Shown piece after piece: positions 32,238 to 40,315 of a stretch of DNA of 53,638 nt. A program made the position numbers and the translations under genes. How positions within the stretch are numbered: position 1 is the first letter of the stretch; each line of letters opens with the position of its first letter. The notes beneath the pieces were generated by a model. That model did no database searches. It saw only the letters and a program-made list of their open reading frames with translations, and was not told the origin of the DNA. Source of the DNA: Oscillatoriales cyanobacterium CG2_30_40_61 (GTDB lineage Bacteria > Cyanobacteriota > Cyanobacteriia > Cyanobacteriales > Microcoleaceae); NCBI GenBank assembly GCA_001873365.1, contig MNYZ01000045.1, positions 1 to 53,638 of the forward strand, read 5' to 3'.

Positions 32238-34175
32238 ATGAGTTATTGCCTAAATCCCCAGTGTCCTCAACCCCAGAATACCCCAGAGGCTAAATTCTGT
32301 TTAACCTGTGGGGCAAAATTGTTATTAAGAGAACGGTATCGCGCCGTTAAAGTGATTGGTCATGGGGGGTTTGGCAAAACATTTTTGGCGGTGGATGAAG
32401 ATAAACCCTCCCGTCCCGCTTGCGTAATTAAACAATTTCATCCCCAAATGCAGGGAAATTGCCAAAAAGCTATTGAGTTATTTCATCGAGAAGCAGAAAG
32501 ATTAGATGAGTTAGGAAAACATCCCCAAATTCCTGAATTATTAGCCCATTTTGAACAAGACAATCATCAATATTTAGTCCAAGAATTTATTAATGGGCCG
32601 AATTTAGAAGCGGAAATTTTGGATCACGGGATTTTTAATGAAGCCCAAATTCGTCAAGTCTTAAATGATTTATTACCTGTGTTACAATTTATTCATCATC
32701 ATCGGGTAATTCACCGAGATATTAAACCCGCTAATATTATTCTTAGGGAAGGTTCTCAACGCCAAGGTCAATTAGTATTAGTAGATTTTGGAGCGGCAAA
32801 AGTTGTTACTGATACTGAAATTCCAATTATGGGAACAGTAATTGGTAGTCCCGAATATGTCGCCCCGGAACAAACCAGAGGACAGGCAATTTATAGCAGT
32901 GATATTTATAGTTTGGGGGTAACTTGTATTTATTTAATGACCCAAATTTCTCCTTTTGATTTATATGATATTCATGAGGATCGGTGGATTTGGCGAGATT
33001 ATTTAAAACAAAATTCTGTGAGTTCGGAATTAGGAAAAATATTAGATAAAATGTTAGCAGTATTACCCAGTCAACGTTATGATTCTGCTTTAAAAGTATT
33101 AAAAGATCTGCATCCGGGTGGCATACCTGTAGCGATCGCCCGCCATTTACAAACCCCATCTCCCCCAACTCCTGCCCCACAAACCGTTAGAACTCCCGCC
33201 CCATCGCACTCCCAGACCTTACCCCCCCGCACGATCCAACAACCCACACCGCCACAACAACAGCGTGTTCAACCGTTGCAGGTGCCCTCTTGGAAGTGTG
33301 TACATACCCTCAGTGGTCATCGCAATGCTATTACGGGAGTGGCTTTCAGTCCCGATGGCCAGACGTTGGCGAGTGGAAGTCAGGATCAGACGATTGAAAT
33401 TTGGCGGCTGGACTCGGGGAAACGGTGGTATACCTTGGTTGGTCATAGTAATTGGATCACGACTATTGCTTTTAGTCCTGATAGCAAGACTTTGGCGAGT
33501 GGGAGTCGGGATCAAACTATTGAAATTTGGGATATGACTAAGGGTAAAAGGTGGTATACCCTCACGGGTCATCAAGACGGGGTGGAAGGGGTGGCTTTTA
33601 GTCCCAATGGTCAATTATTAGCTAGTGGAAGTCGGGATCAAACTATTGAAATTTGGAATATGAATAAGGGAAAACGGGGGTTTACTTTAACAGGTCATCA
33701 GGATAGAGTTTATAGTGTGGCGTTTAGTTTGGATAGTCAAAAGTTGGCAAGTGGGAGTCGAGATCAAACGGTAAAAATTTGGGATTTAAACACAGCAAAG
33801 GAAGTCCAAACCTTAACGGGTCATGGGGACTGGGTGCGAAGTGTGGCGTTTAGTTTAAATGGTCAATTATTGGCTTCGGCGTCTAAAAATGGCATGATTA
33901 GAATATGGCACAATCAACAGGGAAAATGGGTATTATTAAAAACATTAAGGGCGGATGATCAAGAGATATTTAATATTATTTTTAGTCCAGATAATCAGTT
34001 TTTAGTGAGTGGAGGAGGACAGGGAATAATTGATATTTGGGATGTACAAAAAGGGATATTATTAGAAACCATTCCAGCCCATGATAGTGATGTTTTTACG
34101 GTGGCGTTTAGTGGTGATGGTCAATGGTTAGCAACGGGAAGTTATGACCGGACGGTGAAGTTGTGGAAACAATAA
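32238..34175 (+). CDS. Serine/threonine protein kinase with N-terminal zinc ribbon and C-terminal WD40 propeller
   Basis: The 645-residue product has a zinc ribbon (Cys 4, 9, 21, 24), then a Hanks-type kinase: glycine loop GHGGFGKT (41-48), catalytic Lys65 in CVIKQF, HRDIKPANI (159-167), DFGAAK (183-188), and a GSPEYVAPEQ activation segment. A Pro/Gln/Thr-rich linker (about 300-345) leads to seven WD40 repeats with GHRNAITGVAFSPDG, ASGSRDQTIEIW and YDRTVKLWKQ. All catalytic residues are present, so it should be active; the propeller likely recruits substrates. The ATG at 32238 is preferred to a TTG five codons upstream because Zn-ribbon similarity starts there. Several blades are nearly identical in DNA. 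Confidence 0.94.
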   Translation: MSYCLNPQCPQPQNTPEAKFCLTCGAKLLLRERYRAVKVIGHGGFGKTFLAVDEDKPSRPACVIKQFHPQMQGNCQKAIELFHREAERLDELGKHPQIPELLAHFEQDNHQYLVQEFINGPNLEAEILDHGIFNEAQIRQVLNDLLPVLQFIHHHRVIHRDIKPANIILREGSQRQGQLVLVDFGAAKVVTDTEIPIMGTVIGSPEYVAPEQTRGQAIYSSDIYSLGVTCIYLMTQISPFDLYDIHEDRWIWRDYLKQNSVSSELGKILDKMLAVLPSQRYDSALKVLKDLHPGGIPVAIARHLQTPSPPTPAPQTVRTPAPSHSQTLPPRTIQQPTPPQQQRVQPLQVPSWKCVHTLSGHRNAITGVAFSPDGQTLASGSQDQTIEIWRLDSGKRWYTLVGHSNWITTIAFSPDSKTLASGSRDQTIEIWDMTKGKRWYTLTGHQDGVEGVAFSPNGQLLASGSRDQTIEIWNMNKGKRGFTLTGHQDRVYSVAFSLDSQKLASGSRDQTVKIWDLNTAKEVQTLTGHGDWVRSVAFSLNGQLLASASKNGMIRIWHNQQGKWVLLKTLRADDQEIFNIIFSPDNQFLVSGGGQGIIDIWDVQKGILLETIPAHDSDVFTVAFSGDGQWLATGSYDRTVKLWKQ

Positions 34176-34229
34176 AATTGATATTAATACAAGAATGAGC
34201 GATCGCAAATACAATAATATTAAAACAAT
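34176..34229. repeat. 54-bp direct repeat, left copy
   Basis: A 54-base sequence starting AATTGATATTAATACAAGAA and containing GCGATCGC; it matches 34632-34685 at about 51 of 54 positions in the same orientation. The pair brackets the DUF433 gene. The left copy starts directly after the kinase stop codon. Confidence 0.85.
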
Positions 34230-34239
34230 AATTTCAGGG

Positions 34240-34557
34240 TCATTTAATGAGTCCCTGGGTGCGAAGTTTTTTAACTAAACCAGATTCACCTGCTTGTTGA
34301 CGTAACGTTTCAACATTCTCAAATCGTCGCTGTATATCGGCATCTAGTTCTTCTTTATTATCCCAGTAGTAAGCTAAGGTAGAATAAATTTGACTCATGC
34401 TTAAATAGGGATGTTGAAATTTAATTTCTTCGGGACTCCAACCAAAAGCAAGATGACCGGAAACTAATTCAATTACTTTCATGGTTGTTCCGGCAATGTA
34501 GGGAACGTTGTTTTCATTCAGTTCTATATACTTGTGTTGTGTCGTAGTCAAGTTCAT
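34240..34557 (-). CDS. DUF433 family protein, antitoxin-like
   Basis: The 105-residue product shows the DUF433 pattern: YIAGTTMKVIELVSGHLAFG, WSPEEIKFQHPYLSMSQIY, STLAYYWDNKEELDADI. DUF433 proteins contain a winged-helix/HTH fold and in many cyanobacteria precede a DUF5615 PIN-like toxin gene, for which they are predicted antitoxins. No such partner follows here: downstream is the end of the kinase gene on the other strand. Instead the gene lies between two 54-base direct repeats, as if the locus had been duplicated or partly deleted. Function is therefore inferred only from family. Confidence 0.85.
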   Translation of the reverse strand: MNLTTTQHKYIELNENNVPYIAGTTMKVIELVSGHLAFGWSPEEIKFQHPYLSMSQIYSTLAYYWDNKEELDADIQRRFENVETLRQQAGESGLVKKLRTQGLIK

Positions 34558-34631
34558 AGAGTTTGCCTCGTTACTGAATTTAATTATAGTATATTTTCGG
34601 CAATTTCTTCTAAAGTGCGATCGAGATCAAT

Positions 34632-34685
34632 AATTGATATTAATATAAGAAGGGGCGATCGCAAATACAATAATATTAAAACAAT
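34632..34685. repeat. 54-bp direct repeat, right copy
   Basis: Right-hand copy of the 34176-34229 sequence, with three substitutions. Just beyond its left edge, on the minus strand, DLDRTLEEIAENIL followed by a stop (about 34593-34635) resembles the tail of a lost gene upstream of DUF433, though this is a very short stretch. Confidence 0.85.
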
Positions 34686-34711
34686 TAAGTAGAGCAGCCG
34701 GACAAATCTGC

Positions 34712-35167
34712 TTACTCAAGCTGCCGGGGATCTTCTGAGGGAGGATGCCAGCCAGCCTGAACCCATAGCGTCCGGGCTTCTTGGATAGAACGTTCTCCTC
34801 TATAGCGTTCGTCGTTGAGGTCAAGACGCTCACAAGTGGCTCGACCGATAGGATTTGTGCCGACAATCTCCGTACCCTGTGCATTCCAGATGAAGTGGTC
34901 AGGCCATTGCTGTTGACGGGGATTAAATAAAGGCAGAATTGCTGAGGTTTCCACATCCCGACCCACAATGAAGTTATAACGACGCTGGTTACAGCGGCTA
35001 CAAGCTAAAGCCAGGTTATCAGGATCGTCGGAGCCACCTAGAGAGCGCGGCTGGATGTGATCGATGGTGAAACGAGAGGTGCTGATTTTCTCTGGAGAGT
35101 GGCAATATTCGCACAGGTAGCCTGCGCGTTTCCGCACAAGTTGCCTTGTCAATTCATTAATAGTCAT
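34712..35167 (-). CDS. HNH endonuclease
   Basis: The 151-residue product is a small HNH nuclease. It has zinc-ribbon cysteines in GYLCEYCHSP and LACSRCNQRR, and the HNH core FTIDHIQPRSLGGSDDPDNL with catalytic His in DHI and Asn in DNLALAC. The C-terminal part (FNPRQQQWPDHF, GTNPIGRATCERLDLND) is the common extension of this HNH subfamily in cyanobacteria. Its start codon overlaps the end of the 78-residue partner by four bases, so the two are translationally coupled. Targets are unknown; possible roles include homing, defence or toxin activity. Confidence 0.92.
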   Translation of the reverse strand: MTINELTRQLVRKRAGYLCEYCHSPEKISTSRFTIDHIQPRSLGGSDDPDNLALACSRCNQRRYNFIVGRDVETSAILPLFNPRQQQWPDHFIWNAQGTEIVGTNPIGRATCERLDLNDERYRGERSIQEARTLWVQAGWHPPSEDPRQLE

Positions 35168-35400
35168 TGCTCGGCAACTAAGAGAGAATTGAGGTAGGTA
35201 AAGATGCGGTCAAGTTCCCCAATGGCATTGAGTTCTGCCTCTTCTTCTAGGGTTAGCGAACCTGTCTTGTTTTTGTCTAGCAGGTCTTCGAGGTTAGATT
35301 GTAACTCGTCGGTAAATTTGAATAGTCGAAGGCTATCAACCTTCTCAACTTTAATGCCTGTTTCCAGTAAGGACTGTGGGCTAATCATTACTTGAATCAT
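35164..35400 (-). CDS. Small acidic protein paired with the HNH nuclease
   Basis: The 78-residue product is acidic and helical (ELQSNLEDLLDKNKTGSLTL, EEEAELNAIGELDRIFTYLN). I do not know a named family, though proteins of this pattern commonly precede HNH genes in cyanobacteria. The stop overlaps the HNH start by four bases. Small size, acidity and coupling would suit an antitoxin or inhibitor of the nuclease, which is an inference. A second in-frame ATG four codons in (35388) is possible. Confidence 0.75.
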   Translation of the reverse strand: MIQVMISPQSLLETGIKVEKVDSLRLFKFTDELQSNLEDLLDKNKTGSLTLEEEAELNAIGELDRIFTYLNSLLVAEQ

Positions 35401-35521
35401 AATTTTGCTGCTCCAGTAGAAAGCACTAGCTTAACTCTAGCAAATTCTGATAATCCGCGATTTTCTAATATTTCAACTGATCACTGATTATTAGTTGCGC
35501 TCTTAGGATGAAGCCGGAGAT

Positions 35522-38500
35522 TTAGAGGCTAGTTCTTGAGGCAATGTATTTTTTTAACGCCTCGATGACTTCTTCAGCAGACTTCTGACCAAAGTTTTCA
35601 ATTTCTAAGAGGTCTTCTTTAGTATAACCTCGTAAGTCTTCTACTGAGTTGATTTGAGCGCGTTTGAGACAGTTGTAAGTCCGAACGGATAACTGTAATT
35701 CTTCAATCGGGATTGGACTTGGAGTTGGACTTGGAGTTGGGCGTGGTGTCGGACTTGGGGTTGGATGTGGTGTCGGACTTTGAGTCACCCGAACAATTTT
35801 AATCTCAGCTAAATCGCTAATATTCTCTGGGATAGCTTTAGCATAAATTTTATAACTTCCTTTAGCATTCTTTGATGGAATAAAATAACCATTCTGATCA
35901 ATATTTCCCCCTGTTGCATCCCATTCAATGCAATTAAGTGTGATCACATCTCCTTGTTGATCAAATCCAGTGACTTGAAATTGACAACCCTGTTGAGGTT
36001 GAAGGTTAGCTTCTAGCTGTATTTTTAACTTCCTTAAAACAGGAACAACCTGGATATTAACAGAATCACTAATTTGAGCCAAATTAATACAAGAGTCACC
36101 CACCCAATTTAATAAACGAACACTTATTTGAATCGCCTGTTTGATCAACCATGCTTGAAAAGCGATTTCAAAATTAGATAGTTCTGAAGACGAATTTTGC
36201 TTACAAGCGGGAGAGATATTATTAGTTGTTTCAGATTCCTCTTGAATCTCTGTTTCAGATTCTTCTTGAATCTCTGTTTCCGCAGCATTAGACAATAATA
36301 CACTTTGAATTTTATCACTCAGAGAAAATAACCGTTCTGCCCAGTAAATACTCCGAGATATTAATTTTGTATAAATGCCAAAGGCTAATATTTTTGAGCG
36401 AATATCACAGGGAGATAATGGAGAAACTTTAGCCGTTACTTTATATGACCCTTTATCATTATCCTTAGCGGTAAATTTCCCATTCCGATCAATTCTTCCC
36501 CCTTTTGCTTCCCAGACAATATTTCCTGTTTCAAATTTATTTTCATATTGATCAAACCCAACGACATTAAAAGTTATACTTTCATTCGGTTCAAGAAAAA
36601 TATTTTGAGGGGGATAAATTTTAATCCGTCTTAAAACAGGTAATATATTAACAGTTGCACTAACTTGAAGTAAGCCAACTTTAGCCGTTACAGTAACTTG
36701 CCTTTTATCGTAACCGCCCTTAAAAATTCCCTCTGGGTTAATTCGACCTCCTGCGGTACATTTCCATTCAATATTATTCACCCAAAACCAATCTCCAATC
36801 TGATCTAAACCCATAACTTGAAACGTGATAGGTTCATTAGGTTCAGCAAAAATAGTCTGAGGTGAAATAATCAGATCAGTTAAAATAGAAGGAACAATAA
36901 TTTTAGCCGTTGCGCTAATTGTTTGACCCGGAATTGAAGCAATGACGGTGAATTGTCCTTGACTATTATCCCCAACAGTATAATTTCCCTTGTCGTAAAT
37001 TGTGCCCCCGGTTGCAGTCCAATTGACATTTTTAATTGAAATAGGATTACCTCTTTGATCTAAACCCTCAACTGTAAATTGATAGGTTTGACCAGGGTAC
37101 ATTTCTATCAATAATGGAGAAATAATCAAAGAGGTTAATCTTGGACGTTCAATAACTTCAACTTGGATAGATTGACTAATAGTTTGAACCTTTGCGGTAA
37201 TAGTAACCGTTTTTTCAAAGCGACCCGCAACAAATATTCCATTATTAGGAAGTTGTATATTGTCAGCCGTCCAAGTGACTTGTCCGATGGAAATAGGTTG
37301 ATTATATTGATCAAAACCTTTAACATTAAATTGTTGAGAGTCACCACAATATAAAGTTTGTCCTGAAGGATTAATTATTAACGATGTTAGTTTGGGGTTT
37401 TCAGGAATTGTAATTATAATTTGACAATTAACAGAGTTAACTTGTGCTTCTATTTTAAAGTTAGAACCTGATATATTTCCGGCTGTAAATAGTCCATTTT
37501 TAATTGTTCCCCCCGTGGCCGTCCAAGTGACTTGTCCGATGGAAAAAGGTTGATTATATTGATCAAACCCTTTAACATTAAATTGTTGAGATTTACCACA
37601 ATATAGACTTGTTTCTGGAGGATCAATTTTTAAGGATGTTAGTTTAGGTTTTTCAAGAATTGTTATTAAAACTTGACAACTAACTGAGTTAACCTGTGCT
37701 TGAATTTTAAAGTTAGAACCTGATATATTTCCGGCTTGGAATAGTCCGTCTTCGACCTCTCCTCCTGTAGCAGTCCAAGTTATATTTTCAATTTTAATCG
37801 GTTTATTATATTGATCAAAACCTTGAATAGTAAACTCTTGATAGTCACCACAATATAAAGTTTTTCCTGGGGAATTAATTTTTAACGATGTTAGTTTAGG
37901 AGACTCACCTTCTAAAATATTTAAAATTTCTCCTGTTTGTAAATTCCAAAGTTTTATCCAATCTCGACTACCGCTTACAAATCGTTGATTATTAGAACTA
38001 ACAGCAATAGAACTAATAAATCCAGCATGACCTGTAATTTTACGAGGTTGATTAGTGTTTTGAATATAAATACTGCCATTATGGGTTCCTATTACTTTGG
38101 TATTACCATTAGAAGTAATATCAAAATCAGTCATGATTTGAAATTTTCCCGAGGTAGTCTTAATACACTTCAAATCCTTGACGGGTAATTTTAAATTAGA
38201 TTGATTATTGTCCTTTCTAAAAAAGAAAGCACGGGTTAAAAGAATTAAAACAGGAATATTTAAACTCAAGGTTAAAAAAGGAAGATTTAAAGATTTTATC
38301 ACTATTAATTCCGCTAAAATCGCTGATATAATCCAGACAATGATATAGCCCAAAGGAATATTAAATTTTTCAGTTTTGGCTGGACTATTAGGATCTTTTT
38401 GCCAGATTTTAAGAGTTCCATCTCGACTGCCTGTAACTAAAGATTTATCATCAGAACTAATGGCGACATTTTGAATCCAATCTGAATGTTCTTCAAGAGT

Positions 38501-39232
38501 TTTTAATAATTGTTTTTGGTTTAAATCCCATAATTTGATTGTTTTATCTGTACTTCCACTCACTAAAAATTTACTATCTGAACTTATTGCTAAACAAGAA
38601 ATCCATCCGGTATGACCGTTAAAAGTATGGACAAGTTGTTTCTTTTCTAAATTCCATAATTTAATCGTTTTATCTGCACTTCCACTAATTAAGGTTTGAT
38701 TATCTGGGGTAATTTTAACCACATTAACCCAACTTGTATGACCTGTAAAAGTATGCAAAAGAGTTTTAGTTTTTAAACTCCATAACTTAACGGTTTTGTC
38801 AATACTGCTACTGACTAAATATTGACCATTGGAACTAATCGCAACGGATAAAACCCAATGGGAATGGGCGTTAATTGTATCAACTAATTTTCCTGTATCT
38901 AAATTCCAAATTCTGATGGTTTTCCAACCGCCACCGACGATAATTTTATATTCTGAACTAATTGCTACACAAGAAATTGTATCTTGTACTAAATTATTAG
39001 GCGATCGCAAATTAACATTTTCAGTTAAATACGGATTATCACCATATAGCACCCAATAAGCGGATTGTTTAACATCTTCTGAAGGGTTGGTTAATGCCTG
39101 TTGTGCCAGTAAATCCAAGCCTTCCTCAACTTTTAGACAGTCTGAAAGGGCTGTAAGTCGCTGTTGGATGTCTGGACTGGTGAATTTACCCCGAAGTTTC
39201 TGGATAGCTTGCCGTTCAGAGGGTTCGGTCAT
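35522..39232 (-). CDS. Giant membrane WD40 / Ig-like-repeat protein with C-terminal RNA polymerase alpha-CTD-like domain
   Basis: The 1236-residue product is a mosaic. Residues 1-70 look HEAT/ARM-like ([20 protein letters not shown]). Residues about 75-285 carry five WD40 repeats; two membrane helices follow (about 291-312 and 316-337), then two more WD40 repeats to about 440. Six Big/Ig-like repeats follow (TSLKI...GFDQYN...WTATGG), a helical insert with an EIQEESET duplication, and a seventh such repeat. After a Pro/Thr-rich linker ([14 protein letters not shown]), residues 1176-1236 match the RNA polymerase alpha C-terminal domain: [35 protein letters not shown]. The alpha residues that bind UP-element DNA appear conserved (Arg1184, Asn1187, Cys1188, Gly1215, Lys1217, Ser1218). 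Function unknown. A divergent HNH-like/membrane gene lies 154 bases away. Confidence 0.88.
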   Translation of the reverse strand: MTEPSERQAIQKLRGKFTSPDIQQRLTALSDCLKVEEGLDLLAQQALTNPSEDVKQSAYWVLYGDNPYLTENVNLRSPNNLVQDTISCVAISSEYKIIVGGGWKTIRIWNLDTGKLVDTINAHSHWVLSVAISSNGQYLVSSSIDKTVKLWSLKTKTLLHTFTGHTSWVNVVKITPDNQTLISGSADKTIKLWNLEKKQLVHTFNGHTGWISCLAISSDSKFLVSGSTDKTIKLWDLNQKQLLKTLEEHSDWIQNVAISSDDKSLVTGSRDGTLKIWQKDPNSPAKTEKFNIPLGYIIVWIISAILAELIVIKSLNLPFLTLSLNIPVLILLTRAFFFRKDNNQSNLKLPVKDLKCIKTTSGKFQIMTDFDITSNGNTKVIGTHNGSIYIQNTNQPRKITGHAGFISSIAVSSNNQRFVSGSRDWIKLWNLQTGEILNILEGESPKLTSLKINSPGKTLYCGDYQEFTIQGFDQYNKPIKIENITWTATGGEVEDGLFQAGNISGSNFKIQAQVNSVSCQVLITILEKPKLTSLKIDPPETSLYCGKSQQFNVKGFDQYNQPFSIGQVTWTATGGTIKNGLFTAGNISGSNFKIEAQVNSVNCQIIITIPENPKLTSLIINPSGQTLYCGDSQQFNVKGFDQYNQPISIGQVTWTADNIQLPNNGIFVAGRFEKTVTITAKVQTISQSIQVEVIERPRLTSLIISPLLIEMYPGQTYQFTVEGLDQRGNPISIKNVNWTATGGTIYDKGNYTVGDNSQGQFTVIASIPGQTISATAKIIVPSILTDLIISPQTIFAEPNEPITFQVMGLDQIGDWFWVNNIEWKCTAGGRINPEGIFKGGYDKRQVTVTAKVGLLQVSATVNILPVLRRIKIYPPQNIFLEPNESITFNVVGFDQYENKFETGNIVWEAKGGRIDRNGKFTAKDNDKGSYKVTAKVSPLSPCDIRSKILAFGIYTKLISRSIYWAERLFSLSDKIQSVLLSNAAETEIQEESETEIQEESETTNNISPACKQNSSSELSNFEIAFQAWLIKQAIQISVRLLNWVGDSCINLAQISDSVNIQVVPVLRKLKIQLEANLQPQQGCQFQVTGFDQQGDVITLNCIEWDATGGNIDQNGYFIPSKNAKGSYKIYAKAIPENISDLAEIKIVRVTQSPTPHPTPSPTPRPTPSPTPSPIPIEELQLSVRTYNCLKRAQINSVEDLRGYTKEDLLEIENFGQKSAEEVIEALKKYIASRTSL

Positions 39233-39386
39233 AGTCTTAACTATTACAGGTTATCTATTCATTTTAAACCTATAAACAGATTAAACAACAAAGGTTTTAT
39301 TAAGAAAAATAATCACACTTTATAAAAGCCTTTACCTCTGCTATAGTGAGAATAATAAAATAATTAAGCAGGCAAACCGGATAAAT

Positions 39387-40283
39387 ATGGAAATTAACCC
39401 TAATCCCCTCGAATTTCTATCTGCCAAGGTTCAAGAAACGGTTGATGATGCCCAAAATTTGGCTAACCAAATGGCTGCTAAAGTTCAGGAACGTGCAAAC
39501 GTGGTAACGACATGGGTAGAATCAACACCAAGTTCAATGGTTGGTGCTGGGGTCGTTGTGACTCAAGAAGCCTTTAAAGTCGCCCATAATATCCGGTTTG
39601 AAAACCTACCAAAAGGGTTACGATTCAAATTTTCTCGGGCGGGTGTGCGTGCTGAGGTGCGAAATCTTCAACAAGCAGCACAAGTATTTGAATCCATACC
39701 CGCCCAAATTCGTGCCCAAGGCCCCGAAGCTATTCGTAACTTCTTGCAAGATAAAGATTGGAGTCATATCAAAGCACACGTTAATGGCGGGGGAAGCGAG
39801 GCAAATAACGGGATTTTTGAAAAATTCAGAGTGAATCGTAAGCGCGGTGGGGTGGACATGACCCACAAAGAATTAGCCACAGCGAAGAAGGTTTTAGCGG
39901 ACGCCGCTTTTAAATCCGCAGTTGCCGAAATCGTTGGGGCAACTCTTAAAGGAGCGATTGTTGCAGGAGTAATTGAGTTGGTATTTTCTCTTTTAGAAAA
40001 CTCTTTATTGTACGTTGAAGGCAAAATTACCCAGTCTGAATTAGTTCAACAAGTCGCCACCTCCACCGCAAAAGCGGCTATTGCCGGGGGTGTAATTACT
40101 GCTATTCTGTTAACAGTTTGTATGATCTTTCCCCCCATTGCCACACTTTTAGGAGCCGTCGCCATACCTTTGTCCGTTGTCGGAATTGGTTTTATGGGAA
40201 TTCGTGCCTGGGAAATCTTTTGTCATGCCGATCGCCTATTTGATATCACAGGCAACATGGAACAGGCAATAGCCAACACCTGA
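39387..40283 (+). CDS. Unknown protein with HNH-like motif and C-terminal membrane segments
   Basis: I do not recognise a named family. The 298-residue product has a helical N-terminus (about 1-60; LSAKVQETVDDAQNLANQMA) and a basic middle part. At 124-141 it has DWSHIKAHVNGGGSEANN, followed by FRVNRKRGGVDMT (147-159). The SHI..NGG...NN then NRxRG-x3-MT arrangement resembles His-Me finger (HNH-like) segments in toxin-type nucleases, with His127 as candidate catalytic residue. Residues about 175-205 and 228-275 form strongly hydrophobic helices, Gly/Ala-rich. It is divergent from the alpha-CTD-like giant protein (154-bp gap) and may share its regulation. A pore- or membrane-associated nuclease effector is one idea; it is unproven. 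Confidence 0.65.
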   Translation: MEINPNPLEFLSAKVQETVDDAQNLANQMAAKVQERANVVTTWVESTPSSMVGAGVVVTQEAFKVAHNIRFENLPKGLRFKFSRAGVRAEVRNLQQAAQVFESIPAQIRAQGPEAIRNFLQDKDWSHIKAHVNGGGSEANNGIFEKFRVNRKRGGVDMTHKELATAKKVLADAAFKSAVAEIVGATLKGAIVAGVIELVFSLLENSLLYVEGKITQSELVQQVATSTAKAAIAGGVITAILLTVCMIFPPIATLLGAVAIPLSVVGIGFMGIRAWEIFCHADRLFDITGNMEQAIANT

Positions 40284-40315
40284 TGTGCCCATTGCCGATT
40301 TCCTAGAAATTCAGC

